From the NCBI RefSeq assembly GCF_006715085.1, contig NZ_VFMM01000001.1, forward strand, positions 1,178,001-1,242,000: DNA of 64,000 nt. Direction: 5' to 3'. How positions within the stretch are numbered: position 1 is the stretch's first letter; every line of letters begins with the position of its first letter. Below, in pieces: positions 1 to 8,348 of this stretch. A program made the position numbers and the translations under genes. This stretch comes from Kribbella jejuensis. Lineage in GTDB: Bacteria; Actinomycetota; Actinomycetes; Propionibacteriales; Kribbellaceae. The notes under the pieces were generated by a model that worked only from the letters and a program-made list of their open reading frames with translations, ran no database searches and was not told where the DNA came from.

Positions 1-2059
1 CGCCGGCGGCCAGCGGGACCGTGATGACGTTGTAACCGGTCGCCCAGACGAGGTTCTGCCACATCTTGCGGTAGCTCGCCTTCGACAGATCGATCACCGA
101 CAGCACCGCCCGCGGGTCGTCCGCGGCCAGCACCACCCCGGCGGACTCGATCGCGACGTCCGTACCGGCACCGATCGCGATACCGACCTCGGCCCGGGCC
201 AGCGCGGGCGCGTCGTTCACGCCGTCGCCGACCATCGCGACCTTCAGCCCACGCGCCTGCAGCTCCGCGACCTTCGCGTCCTTGTCCTGCGGCAGCACCT
301 CCGCGAACACCTCGTCGATCCCGAGCTCGCGCGCCACCGCGTCCGCGACCTGATGCGCGTCACCGGTGATCATCGCGACCTTCACGCCCCGCTGGTGCAA
401 CGCCGCGACGGCCTGCCGGGACTCCTCGCGTACCTCGTCCTCGAGCGCGATCGCCCCCAGCACCTCCCCGTCCCGAACCACATGCAGCACCGCGGCACCA
501 CGAGCCTTCCACTCGGCGACCTCGGCCTCGAGTGCGTCCGGTTCGGCGAAGCCGTTCTCCCGCAGGTACGCCGGCCCGCCGACCGCGACCTCGGATCCGT
601 CGACAACCGCCTGCACCCCACGCCCGGTCAACGACCGGAACTCGGTGGCCACCAACCGCCCGTTGCCTCCGGCAACTTCATCGGACGCGCCGGCGCCGCC
701 GTCCACGGTGCGGACGTCCGCGGTGCGGACGTGCGCGGTGCGGAGGTGCAGCGCGCCGGCGGCGCGCACGCCAGGCTCCGCGCCAGCTCCGCGCCAGGCA
801 TCCTCGGCCCCATTGTCCGCACCGGCAGCGTGCGCCCGGACGATTGCCTTCGCCAACGGATGCTCGCTGTCCGCCTCGACCGCGGCGGCCAGCGCCAGCA
901 GCTCGTCCCTGGAGACCGACCCGACGGCAGCAACGCCGGTGACCGCAGGCTCGCCCTTGGTCAGCGTGCCGGTCTTGTCGAACAGCACCGCGTCGACAGT
1001 CCGCATCCGCTCCAGCGCCAACCGGTTCTTCACCAGTACTCCGGTCTTCGCGGCCCGCTCCGTGGAGATCGCGATCACCAGCGGGATGGCCAGCCCGAGG
1101 GCGTGCGGGCAGGCGATCACCAGCACCGTCACGGTCCGGGTGACAGCCTCGTCCAGCTTGCCCAGCAACGCCCACACCACGAACGTGATCAACCCCGAGA
1201 TCGAGGCGAAGTAGAACAGGAACGCCGCCGCGCGGTCGGCCAGCGCCTGCGCCCGGGACGAGGACGCCTGCGCCTCGGCGACCAGCTGCTGAATCCCGGC
1301 CAGCGCGGTGTCGTCGCCGACCGCGGTGATCTCGACCCGCAGAGCGTTGTCGGTGGCAACGGTCCCGGCGACGACCTGGTCGCCGGCGCCACGCGAGACC
1401 GGGCGCGATTCGCCGGTGATCATCGACTCGTCCACCTCGGCCTGCCCGTCGACCACCGTACCGTCGGCCGGGACCCGCCCGCCGGACCGTACGAGTACGA
1501 CGTCACCGGCCTGCAACTCGTGCAGCGCGACCTCGACCACACCGTCCTCGGTCACCTTCTCGGCCGAGTCGGGCAGCAACGCGGCCAGTGCGTCCAGCGC
1601 ACCGGACGCGGCGCCGAGCGCCCGCATCTCCAGCCAGTGCCCGAGCAGCATGATCACGATCAGCAGCGCGAGCTCCCACCAGAAGTCCAGATCGAACCCG
1701 CCGAGCTTCAGCGTGGTCACCCAGGACGCGACGAACGCCACCGTGATCGCCATCGAGATCAACAGCATCATCCCGGGCTGCCGAGACTTCAGCTCGCTCC
1801 ACCCGCCGGTCAGGAACGGCCGCCCACCGTACAGGAAGATCACCGTGCCGAGCACCGGCGCGATCAGCCCCGACCCCGGGAACTCCGGCGGCATGTAGCC
1901 GAGCAGGTCCGCGAACATGTGACTGAAGAACACCACCGGCACCGCCAGCCCCAAGCTGATCCAGAACCGATCCTTGAACTGCGCCGCATGATCCCCATGC
2001 CCACCATGTCCACCATGCCCGTCATGACCACCGTGCTGATGCTGCTCGTGCTCATCCAT
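1..2059 (-). CDS. Copper-type P1B-3 ATPase (CopB-like), 3' end cut by window
   Basis: Heavy-metal P-type ATPase that would pump copper ions across the membrane using ATP. The frame is open from an ATG at 2059 to the window edge, so the C-terminus is missing. The N-terminus is histidine-rich (MDEHEQHQHGGHDGHGG and on), and there is no CXXC metal-binding domain. The membrane ion site reads IACPHALGL: the CPH motif marks subgroup P1B-3 (CopB), rather than CPC of CopA or ZntA. The actuator motif (ITGES), the phosphorylation site DKTGTLT and the hinge GDGVNDAPALA are all present. There is an unusual low-complexity insertion in the ATP-binding loop near 700-760, with repeated short H/V-R-T-A units. 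An operator-like palindrome lies 11 bases upstream of the start. Confidence 0.93.
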   Translation of the reverse strand, partial: MDEHEQHQHGGHDGHGGHGGHGDHAAQFKDRFWISLGLAVPVVFFSHMFADLLGYMPPEFPGSGLIAPVLGTVIFLYGGRPFLTGGWSELKSRQPGMMLLISMAITVAFVASWVTTLKLGGFDLDFWWELALLIVIMLLGHWLEMRALGAASGALDALAALLPDSAEKVTEDGVVEVALHELQAGDVVLVRSGGRVPADGTVVDGQAEVDESMITGESRPVSRGAGDQVVAGTVATDNALRVEITAVGDDTALAGIQQLVAEAQASSSRAQALADRAAAFLFYFASISGLITFVVWALLGKLDEAVTRTVTVLVIACPHALGLAIPLVIAISTERAAKTGVLVKNRLALERMRTVDAVLFDKTGTLTKGEPAVTGVAAVGSVSRDELLALAAAVEADSEHPLAKAIVRAHAAGADNGAEDAWRGAGAEPGVRAAGALHLRTAHVRTADVRTVDGGAGASDEVAGGNGRLVATEFRSLTGRGVQAVVDGSEVAVGGPAYLRENGFAEPDALEAEVAEWKARGAAVLHVVRDGEVLGAIALEDEVREESRQAVAALHQRGVKVAMITGDAHQVADAVARELGIDEVFAEVLPQDKDAKVAELQARGLKVAMVGDGVNDAPALARAEVGIAIGAGTDVAIESAGVVLAADDPRAVLSVIDLSKASYRKMWQNLVWATGYNVITVPLAAG

Positions 2060-2066
2060 GCCCGAG

Positions 2067-2086
2067 AACATACCCCTAGGGGGTAT
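2067..2086 (-). promoter_or_regulatory. CsoR-like operator overlapping a probable leaderless promoter of the copper ATPase
   Basis: The near-perfect palindrome ATACCCCTAGGGGGTAT (2070-2086) is the G/C-tract type operator bound by CsoR-family copper sensors. On the minus strand it runs into TATGTT (2072-2067), a plausible -10 box whose expected start point falls at 2059-2060, exactly on the ATG. No Shine-Dalgarno sequence is present. I infer a leaderless transcript repressed by a CsoR-type protein that is not encoded in this window. Confidence 0.7.
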
Positions 2087-2091
2087 CGAAA

Positions 2092-2751
2092 TCAAGACCG
2101 CCCCGGAACCGCGTACCCGGACTCGTAGGCATACATCACCAACTGGGCCCGGTCCCGGCACTCCAGCTTGGTGAGCAGATGACTCACGTGCGACTTGACA
2201 GTGCCGTACCCGAGATGCAGCCGCTGCGCGATCTCCTGGTTCGACAACCCTTGAGCCACCGCCCGCAGCACGTCACGTTCACGATCGGTCAGACCGTCGT
2301 CGGCGGTGACCGCCCGCGCGCCGGGCAGCGCGGCGAACCGTTCGATCAATCGTCGGGTGATCCGCGGATGCAGCAGCGCCTCGCCCGCCGACACCACCTC
2401 GATCGCCTCGAGCAACTGGGCCGGACGCGTCTCCTTGAGCAGGAACCCGCTGGCGCCCGAACGTAGCGCCTCCAGTACGAGTTCGTCCTCGTCGAAGGTC
2501 GTCAGCACGACCACCCGCGTCTCCCGGCAGGCCGGGTCGGCCAGGATCGTGCGGGTCGCGGACAGCCCGTCGAGGTGCGGCATCCGGACGTCCATCAGGA
2601 CGACATCGGGCGCGGTACGCCGGCACAGCACGATCGCCTCCAGTCCGTCCCGCGCCTCGCCGACCACGTCGATCTCATCGGCCGAGCGGAGCAGCAGCAC
2701 GAATCCCGCCCGCACCAGGTCCTGGTCGTCGACGACCGCGACCCGGATCAC
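2092..2751 (-). CDS. NarL/FixJ-family response regulator
   Basis: DNA-binding response regulator of 219 residues. The receiver domain occupies roughly residues 1-120, with acidic pocket D8-D9, phosphoacceptor D54 (VVLMDVRMP) and the switch threonine/lysine regions (VVLTTFDEDE, LLKETRP). The C-terminal LuxR-type helix-turn-helix contains LTDRERDVLRAVAQGLSNQEIA. It overlaps the upstream kinase gene by four bases (ATGA), so the two are translationally coupled and should form a cognate pair. The signal is unknown; the membrane protease gene at the head of the same operon suggests envelope stress, which is inference only. Confidence 0.93.
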   Translation of the reverse strand: MIRVAVVDDQDLVRAGFVLLLRSADEIDVVGEARDGLEAIVLCRRTAPDVVLMDVRMPHLDGLSATRTILADPACRETRVVVLTTFDEDELVLEALRSGASGFLLKETRPAQLLEAIEVVSAGEALLHPRITRRLIERFAALPGARAVTADDGLTDRERDVLRAVAQGLSNQEIAQRLHLGYGTVKSHVSHLLTKLECRDRAQLVMYAYESGYAVPGRS

Positions 2752-3905
2752 CGCCGGACTCCGACCGGAAGCGTGGCGTGTACCCGGAAACCGTTGCCAT
2801 GGACGCCGTACTCCACCCGGCCGCCGACCAGACGGGCCCGCTCCTCGAGTCCGATCAGCCCATGGCCGGACCCGGTTCCGGAGGACCGCGCCGGTCCCGG
2901 GTCGACGACCTCGAGACCGATCGAGGCACCGACCAAGGTGACCGTCACGGTCGCGGTCGTGGCGGCGGAGTGCTTGACGATGTTGGTCAGCGATTCCTGC
3001 ACGATCCGGTACGCCGTCAGCGAGATCGCGGCGTCGAGCTCCGGCGCCGTACTCGGAAGTGTCAGCGTGACGTCGAGTCCCGCGCCACGGAGGTCCGCGA
3101 CCAGTTCGGCGAGGTCGTCGATCCCGCGGGTCGGCGGCCGCGTCCCGTCCTCGTTCTCCGACCGCAACATGCCCAGCATCGAGCGGGTCTGCTCGAGCGC
3201 CCGGCGACTGGTGTCGGCGATGACTTCGAGCGAGCGCTCAGCCGCGTCCGCGTCGACGCGGATCAAATGGGCGCCGACCCCGGCCTGAACGGCGATCAGC
3301 GACATGCTGTGCGCGACCACGTCGTGCAGTTCGCGGGCGATCCGCAGCCGCTCCTCAGTGATCGCGGCCTGTACCTGATCCCGCTGCTGCCGGCGCCGGG
3401 AACGGATCGCATCACCGACCGCCCACGCAGCCACCAGGAGCGCGACGGCCTGCAGCAGGTCGGACATCCCCAGATCCGGTACGTCGAGCAGCGCCAGGCC
3501 CACGAAGCACGCCACCCCGACGCCCAACCCCGCGAGCCCCTCGGGGCGGCGGCCGTGTGCGGCGAGTGAGTAGAGACTGAACAGCAGCAGCACGGACAAC
3601 AAGCCGATGTAGTGCCCCGACAGGCTGACGACCAGGCTGCCGATCACCATCACGGCGTACGACGTCAACGGCCGGCGGCGGCGCCACGCGAGTGCTCCGG
3701 CCGCGGCCGCGGTGGCCACGACCGAGAGCACGTCCGGGCTCTCCAGCTGAGGGTCGATCGACGCCGGGTCGTTGTTCAGCAGCGAGGCGAGCGCTGCCGC
3801 CGCGCAGCCGGCGCCGAGCACCGGATCGAGGTACGGCGACCAGCGTTGCGACGCGACGATCCACCAACTCTGCCGGCCCGAGGCCGGCGCAAGCTGCCCC
3901 CTCAT
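2748..3905 (-). CDS. Sensor histidine kinase (HisKA_3 type)
   Basis: Membrane histidine kinase of 385 residues, partner of the adjacent response regulator. Residues about 25-165 hold several hydrophobic segments with no large extracytoplasmic domain, as in intramembrane-sensing kinases. The dimerisation/phosphoacceptor motif is ARELHDVVAHSMS with H194. The C-terminal HATPase_c domain includes the N box IVQESLTNIVKHS and the G box GTGSGHGLIGLEERA. The start is ATG at 3905, nine bases after the stop of the CPBP protease gene, which indicates one three-gene transcript read leftward. Confidence 0.93.
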   Translation of the reverse strand: MRGQLAPASGRQSWWIVASQRWSPYLDPVLGAGCAAAALASLLNNDPASIDPQLESPDVLSVVATAAAAGALAWRRRRPLTSYAVMVIGSLVVSLSGHYIGLLSVLLLFSLYSLAAHGRRPEGLAGLGVGVACFVGLALLDVPDLGMSDLLQAVALLVAAWAVGDAIRSRRRQQRDQVQAAITEERLRIARELHDVVAHSMSLIAVQAGVGAHLIRVDADAAERSLEVIADTSRRALEQTRSMLGMLRSENEDGTRPPTRGIDDLAELVADLRGAGLDVTLTLPSTAPELDAAISLTAYRIVQESLTNIVKHSAATTATVTVTLVGASIGLEVVDPGPARSSGTGSGHGLIGLEERARLVGGRVEYGVHGNGFRVHATLPVGVRR

Positions 3906-3914
3906 ATCCGGAGA

Positions 3915-4751
3915 CTACGCGCGCACGGCCTGGACTGGCTGCGGTTCGGTCGACGCAGCAGGCGTCCGCCAGACCCGCGACCAGCGGAGCAGCACGAGCG
4001 CCATCACGGCACAGGCCCCGAGGGTTGCGAACCCCGTCTCACCGGCGACGTACGCGAGGCTCGAACCGGAGGTCGCGACGACAGCCGAGGCACCGAGGTC
4101 GAAGACGGTGTTCGCCACGTTGTGCGCGATCGCGACCGGCCAGACAGTCTTCGAGCGGTCCCAGAGCCACGCGTAGAGCACACCGGCCGCGGTGATCGTG
4201 AGCACGGCACACGGCGCGACGATCCACCGCGCACCGCCGGTGTCGTACGTCGTGGCGATCAGGATCAGCGGCAGGTGGAAACAGCCGTGGGCGAAACCGG
4301 TCACGACAGCGGCCCGCCGACGGCCGGTCAACTGCTGGAACCGCGGCAGCAGGTATCCACGCCAACCGATCTCCTCACCGAGGATGATCGCGGTCGGAAC
4401 CACCAGCGCGATCACCAGATCGACCAACCACCCGGCCGAGAAACGACCGAGGTGCAGCGTTCCGGCACCGACCAGCAGCGCCGTACCGTACGCGCCGCCG
4501 CAGAGCAGCAGTGGTACTACGACCGCGGCAGGCCACGACCGGAAACCGGCCCTGCTCAGCCCGATCCCGCGCCAGAGAGCGCGGCGGCTTCCGCGCGGCG
4601 TGACGGTGAAGGTCAGGATGCCGACGGTCACGGTCGGGACCATGACACTGAGCAACAGGTTGAGATGCGCGTGCGGCAGGCCGAGCGCGATGGCCAGCGC
4701 GAGCAGGTAGGCGATGGTCAGGTAGGCGACGATCTCACGCGTTGTTTTCAT
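3915..4751 (-). CDS. CPBP-family intramembrane metalloprotease
   Basis: Polytopic membrane protein of 278 residues with the three signature motifs of the CPBP (CAAX protease and bacteriocin-processing, Abi) family: EEIGWRGYL, the FAHGCFHLP motif and AHNVANTVFD. These supply the glutamate pair and histidines of the predicted metal-dependent site within the membrane. Eight or so hydrophobic helices are visible. It is the first gene of the leftward operon with the histidine kinase and response regulator. The substrate cannot be inferred; family members act in bacteriocin immunity, protein maturation or signalling. Confidence 0.88.
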   Translation of the reverse strand: MKTTREIVAYLTIAYLLALAIALGLPHAHLNLLLSVMVPTVTVGILTFTVTPRGSRRALWRGIGLSRAGFRSWPAAVVVPLLLCGGAYGTALLVGAGTLHLGRFSAGWLVDLVIALVVPTAIILGEEIGWRGYLLPRFQQLTGRRRAAVVTGFAHGCFHLPLILIATTYDTGGARWIVAPCAVLTITAAGVLYAWLWDRSKTVWPVAIAHNVANTVFDLGASAVVATSGSSLAYVAGETGFATLGACAVMALVLLRWSRVWRTPAASTEPQPVQAVRA

Positions 4752-4829
4752 GCACCCACGGTCCAGGCAGACCCGGGGGTACCGCGTCTGCCTGGAGACC
4801 TCGCTTACCTCTGTCTGCAGACAGAGCCG

Positions 4830-6410
4830 CTAGAGCGGATCGATGTCGGTCAGCGATTCCGGGGTCAGCTCGAGCCAGCGGGTGATTCCGATCTCGCGGA
4901 GGAACGGTACGTCGTGGCTGGCGATCACGAGGGCACCGTTGTACGACGCGAGGGCGTCCTTCAACTGCCCGACGCTCGCCAGGTCGAGGTTGTTCGTCGG
5001 CTCGTCGAGCATCAGCAACTGCGGGGGCGGCTCCGCCAGCAGCAAGGCCGCCAGCGTCGCCCGGAACCGCTCACCACCCGACAACGTCCTGACGAGCTGA
5101 TCCGCCGCCCGCCCGCGGAACAAGAACCGTGCCAACCGCGCCCGCCGCTCCTGGTTCTCCGTCCCCAGAGCCAGCAACGCCAGGTTGTCGACGATCGACA
5201 GGTCGTCGCGCAGCAGGTCGAGCCGCTGTGGCAGGTACCGGAACGGCACCGCGGGCAGCTCCCCCGCCACGATCGACTGCAGCAACGTCGTCTTCCCGGC
5301 ACCGTTCGGCCCGGTCAGCGCGATCCGCTCCGGACCCCGGATCTCCAGGTCGACGTGCGCCCCGGTCCGCAGTACGTGGTCCGCCAGCCGCAGCACCACC
5401 CGACCCGCAGGTACGGCGGTCTTCGGCAGGTCGACGCGGATCGTCTCGTCGTCGTGGACCTTGTCCTCGGCGTCCGCGAGCGCCTCCTGCGCGGACTCGA
5501 GCCGCTCGGACTGCATCCCGAGGTGCTTGCCGGCCGACACCTGCGCCGCCCGCTTCAGCCCGCCCGCGACGATCTTCGGGATCCCGCCCTGCTCGAAGGC
5601 GCGCTGCCCGCGGGCGCGGCGCTGGTCCATCTTCATCCGCGCGTCGATCAGGTCCTTCTTCTGTTTGCGTACGTCGGCCTCCGCCGCCCGGAGCATCCGC
5701 TCCGCGGCCTCCTGCTCGACCGCGACCGCCTCCTCGTACGCGGTCAGGTTGCCGCCGTACCAGGTGACCTCGCCCTTGCGCAGGTCGCCGATCTGGTCGA
5801 CCCGGTCGAGCAGCTCCCGGTCGTGCGACACGATCAGCAACGCACCACGGAACTGGTCGACGGCGTCGTACAGGTGCCGCCGCGCCCGCAGGTCGAGGTT
5901 GTTGGTCGGCTCGTCGAGCAGCAGTACGTCGGGACGCCGGAGCAGCTCGGCCGCAAGCCCGAGCAGGATCGTCTCGCCGCCGGACAGCTCGCCGACGCTG
6001 CGGTCCAGGCCGACCGCGCCGAGGCCGAGCTTGCCGAGCAGCGCCTCGGCGCGTTCGTCGACGTCCCAGTCGTCGCCGACGATCGCGAAGTTCTGCTCGG
6101 ACGCGTCACCGGACTCGATCGCGGTGATCGCCCGGCGGACCGTTTCGATGCCGAGGGCCTGATCGACCCGCAACGAGGTGTCGAGGGTCAGGTCCTGCGG
6201 CAGGTATCCGAGCTCGCCGCTGACCCGGATCGCCCCGCGTTGCGGGGTGAGCCGGCCGGCGATCAGCCGGAGCAGCGTCGACTTGCCGGCGCCGTTGCGG
6301 CCGACCAGTCCGGAGCGGACCGGGCCCGCCACGAACGTCAGACCGTCGAACAGCGCCTCGCCGTCGGGCCAGGCGAAGAAGAGATCGGTACAGGACAGGG
6401 AAAAGCTCAT
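4830..6410 (-). CDS. ABC-F family ATP-binding protein
   Basis: Soluble ABC-F protein of 526 residues with two ATPase domains and no membrane segment. Domain 1 has Walker A GRNGAGKST, signature LSGGE and Walker B LLLDEPTNNLDL; domain 2 has GPNGAGKTT, LSGGERF and LMLDEPTNNLDL. A charged linker (about residues 235-315) joins them, as expected for proteins that act at the ribosomal E site in translation or in antibiotic resistance. The sequence does not distinguish housekeeping factors from resistance proteins. The start ATG at 6410 directly abuts an inverted repeat, and another lies about 80 bases upstream, suggesting control near the start. Confidence 0.9.
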   Translation of the reverse strand: MSFSLSCTDLFFAWPDGEALFDGLTFVAGPVRSGLVGRNGAGKSTLLRLIAGRLTPQRGAIRVSGELGYLPQDLTLDTSLRVDQALGIETVRRAITAIESGDASEQNFAIVGDDWDVDERAEALLGKLGLGAVGLDRSVGELSGGETILLGLAAELLRRPDVLLLDEPTNNLDLRARRHLYDAVDQFRGALLIVSHDRELLDRVDQIGDLRKGEVTWYGGNLTAYEEAVAVEQEAAERMLRAAEADVRKQKKDLIDARMKMDQRRARGQRAFEQGGIPKIVAGGLKRAAQVSAGKHLGMQSERLESAQEALADAEDKVHDDETIRVDLPKTAVPAGRVVLRLADHVLRTGAHVDLEIRGPERIALTGPNGAGKTTLLQSIVAGELPAVPFRYLPQRLDLLRDDLSIVDNLALLALGTENQERRARLARFLFRGRAADQLVRTLSGGERFRATLAALLLAEPPPQLLMLDEPTNNLDLASVGQLKDALASYNGALVIASHDVPFLREIGITRWLELTPESLTDIDPL

Positions 6411-6507
6411 GAGTTGTCAACTCCAGCTGAGGTCTCGGACGAGACCGCGCACGCGACGGTGGCGGTCGATCGGTTGAAGGCGAGAGCCTCAGTTCGACAA
6501 CTCGAAC
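6411..6507 (-). promoter_or_regulatory. Two inverted repeats upstream of the ABC-F gene
   Basis: GAGTTGTCAACTC (6411-6423) is an inverted repeat ending at the start codon, and GTTCGA-CAAC-TCGAAC (6492-6507) is a perfect six-base-arm repeat further upstream. Both contain the core GACAACTC or its one-base variant. They could be repressor operators or an RNA structure that occludes initiation. No classical leader peptide with a good ribosome binding site was recognised. Confidence 0.4.
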
Positions 6508-6559
6508 CCCTGACGTCGGGAATATGACAGCAGAAGCTTACGGACCCGGCCGGGACCGA

Positions 6560-6769
6560 TCAACCGTTTTCCGAGTACTTGCGCCAGGCAACGACCACCA
6601 GGTCGACGAACGCCACCCCGGTGAACAACCCGAAGACGATCACCCAGCCGGCGGGCAGGTCGTACCCGACCGCGAGCGCCGTACTCACCGCGAACAGCAC
6701 CAGCCCGAACGCCGACAGCACGATCCGCAGCGTCAACGCGCTTCGTGGTGGCGGCGGCTCAAAAGCCAT
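6560..6769 (-). CDS. Small two-helix membrane protein (DUF6343-like)
   Basis: Hypothetical 69-residue protein. A short proline-rich N-terminus (FEPPPPRSAL) is followed by two hydrophobic segments, about residues 15-36 and 41-62, and a basic C-terminus. The arrangement resembles small actinobacterial DUF6343-type membrane proteins, an impression from memory and not a search. A GGAGG lies only one base before the ATG, so initiation may be unusual. The gene starts 15 bases after the stop of the GntR-family regulator gene and is probably cotranscribed with it. Confidence 0.6.
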   Translation of the reverse strand: MAFEPPPPRSALTLRIVLSAFGLVLFAVSTALAVGYDLPAGWVIVFGLFTGVAFVDLVVVAWRKYSENG

Positions 6770-6784
6770 ACCTCCGCTGTACCC

Positions 6785-7456
6785 CTAAGGCGCCTTGCGT
6801 AGCCAGGTCTCGACGCCGGCGATGTGGGCGGTCATCCAGGCGCGCGCCGCCTCGGCGTCGGCGCTCTCGATCGCGTCCAGGATCGCGGCGTGTTCGGACA
6901 ACGTCCGCTCGACCGCACCGGCCTGGGTGACGCCACGCCAGATCCGGGCCCGCTGGGTCGCGCCGGAGACACCGTCCAGCAGCGAGCACACCACCTGGTT
7001 GCCGGTCGCCTCGGCGATCCCGCGGTGGAACTGCAGGTCGTTCGCGACCAGTTCCTCGACGCCGGCGTCGGCGGCCAGGTCGCTGCACAGCAGCCGCAGC
7101 TCGGTGATCTTCTCCGGGGTGATCCGGCTCGCGGCCAGCGCGGCGACACCGGGCTCGAGCAACCGCCGTACCTCGAAGAACTGCAGTATCGAGTCGTCGC
7201 GGTGCAGGTCGACCATGAAGCTCAGCGCGTCCAGCAGGTGAGCCGAGTCGAGGCTGGTGACGTACGTACCGTCACCGTGCCGGACGTCGAGCACGTTCAC
7301 CAGCGTGAGCGCCTTGACCGCTTCCCGCAGCGAGTTCCGCGACAGCCCCAGCCGGGCGGCCAGGTCCGCCTCCTTCGGCAGCCGATCCCCCGGCCCGAGT
7401 TCCCCCGAGGTGATCATCCCCTTGATCTTGACGATCGCCTCATCCGTCAGCGCCAT
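6785..7456 (-). CDS. FadR-subfamily GntR transcriptional regulator
   Basis: Repressor-type regulator of 223 residues from the ATG at 7456; an in-frame TTG at 7477 would add seven residues but is less likely. The N-terminal winged helix reads MITSGELGPGDRLPKEADLAARLGLSRNSLREAVKAL. The C-terminal all-helical FCD effector domain has characteristic metal/ligand residues in FEVRRLLEP, DLQFHRGIAEA and SEHAAILDAIE. FadR-type regulators sense organic acids or their CoA derivatives; no catabolic operon is adjacent, so the target is unknown. It is divergent from the DUF3052 gene, only about 40 bases away. Confidence 0.9.
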   Translation of the reverse strand: MALTDEAIVKIKGMITSGELGPGDRLPKEADLAARLGLSRNSLREAVKALTLVNVLDVRHGDGTYVTSLDSAHLLDALSFMVDLHRDDSILQFFEVRRLLEPGVAALAASRITPEKITELRLLCSDLAADAGVEELVANDLQFHRGIAEATGNQVVCSLLDGVSGATQRARIWRGVTQAGAVERTLSEHAAILDAIESADAEAARAWMTAHIAGVETWLRKAP

Positions 7457-7497
7457 TTCGTCAGTATGCCCCCGCAAGGGGTGTCTACGATCCGCTC

Positions 7498-7908
7498 ATG
7501 AGCGCGACACCGGGGTACTCGGGCAAACCACTGGCCGCCAAGCTCGGTATCAAGGCCGACCACCTCGTGCTGCTCGACAACGCCCCGCCCGGTTTCGCCG
7601 TCGAAGGACTTCCGGACGGTACGGCGCTCACCCGGCGCCTCGGCCGCACGCCGTACGACGTCGTGCTGATGTTCTGTCCCGACCGGGCCCGGCTGGCGAA
7701 GCGGCTGCCGGTCCTGCTGCCGCGGACCGCGACCGCCGGGATGATCTGGACCGCCTGGCCGAAGCGCTCCTCCGGCGTGCCGACCGATCTGGACGAGAAC
7801 GGCATCCGCGAGCTCGCGCTCCCGCTCGGCGTTGTCGACGTCAAGGTGTGCGCGATCGACGCCACCTGGTCCGGGCTCAAGCTGGTCCGCCGACTCAGTA
7901 ACCGATGA
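7498..7908 (+). CDS. DUF3052 family protein
   Basis: Protein of 136 residues with the family's N-terminal signature GYSGKPLAAKLGIK followed by a Rossmann-like alternation of strands and helices (DVVLMFCPDRA, MIWTAWPKRSSG, CAIDATWSGLKLV). Family members are small actinobacterial and proteobacterial cytosolic proteins of unknown biochemical role. It begins at ATG 7498, divergent from the FadR-type regulator, which may control it through the short shared intergenic space. Confidence 0.82.
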   Translation: MSATPGYSGKPLAAKLGIKADHLVLLDNAPPGFAVEGLPDGTALTRRLGRTPYDVVLMFCPDRARLAKRLPVLLPRTATAGMIWTAWPKRSSGVPTDLDENGIRELALPLGVVDVKVCAIDATWSGLKLVRRLSNR

Positions 7909-8348
7909 AGGCCAATCATGCCCAGGTGGACTGATTTCGAGCGTGACGTTGGCCACACTTTTGCACGGTCCTGATCATCGCGGCCGGTGAGTGTGCAACT
8001 GCATACAGTGGGCAGCCGCGCTCAACAGGCCACCCGGCGGACCCTGAAAGCGGCCCGGACAGTGGGCCGGAATTCCACCCCTGCAAGGCGTCCCGCAGCA
8101 CCGGCCGTCGCTCTCCGCAGCGGGCCGCGATGAGAGGAACGGGTGTGGCCTGAAACACCTTTGTGAGCAGTGTTTCAGGCGCTGATGGATCGGCCCGCCA
8201 AGGCCCGACCACTCGACACACTGGTCCGGTGGTCCCCGGCTGTGGAAGTGGTCGCGGTGCTATTAGCCTTTGCATGGGGCACCACCCATAACATCAGCAT
8301 TAACCAACCGTGCTACCGGACCCGAAATCGGAAGAGGCGAACTGCCAA
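7909..8348. other. Intergenic region upstream of kgd with a strong inverted repeat
   Basis: About 440 bases without a convincing gene. The one clear element is a perfect 11-base inverted repeat, GCCTGAAACAC (8148-8158) and GTGTTTCAGGC (8170-8180), with an 11-base loop. It is not followed by a T-tract, so it may be an operator or an RNA stem in the kgd leader and less likely a terminator. An AT-richer patch around 8258-8310 probably holds the kgd promoter. Confidence 0.5.

Noticed and set aside
700..770. Short repeats GTGCGGACGT in the copper ATPase gene as a possible operator array
   Set aside because: They lie inside the coding sequence and encode a repeated low-complexity H/V-R-T-A insertion; regulatory use has no support.
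3612..6527. Long plus-strand open frame across the CPBP and ABC-F genes
   Set aside because: It is antisense to two genes with clear motifs and consists of charged low-complexity sequence.
7457..7477. TTG start adding seven residues to the FadR-type regulator
   Set aside because: The extension overlaps the divergent promoter region, and the family usually starts near the ATG at 7456.
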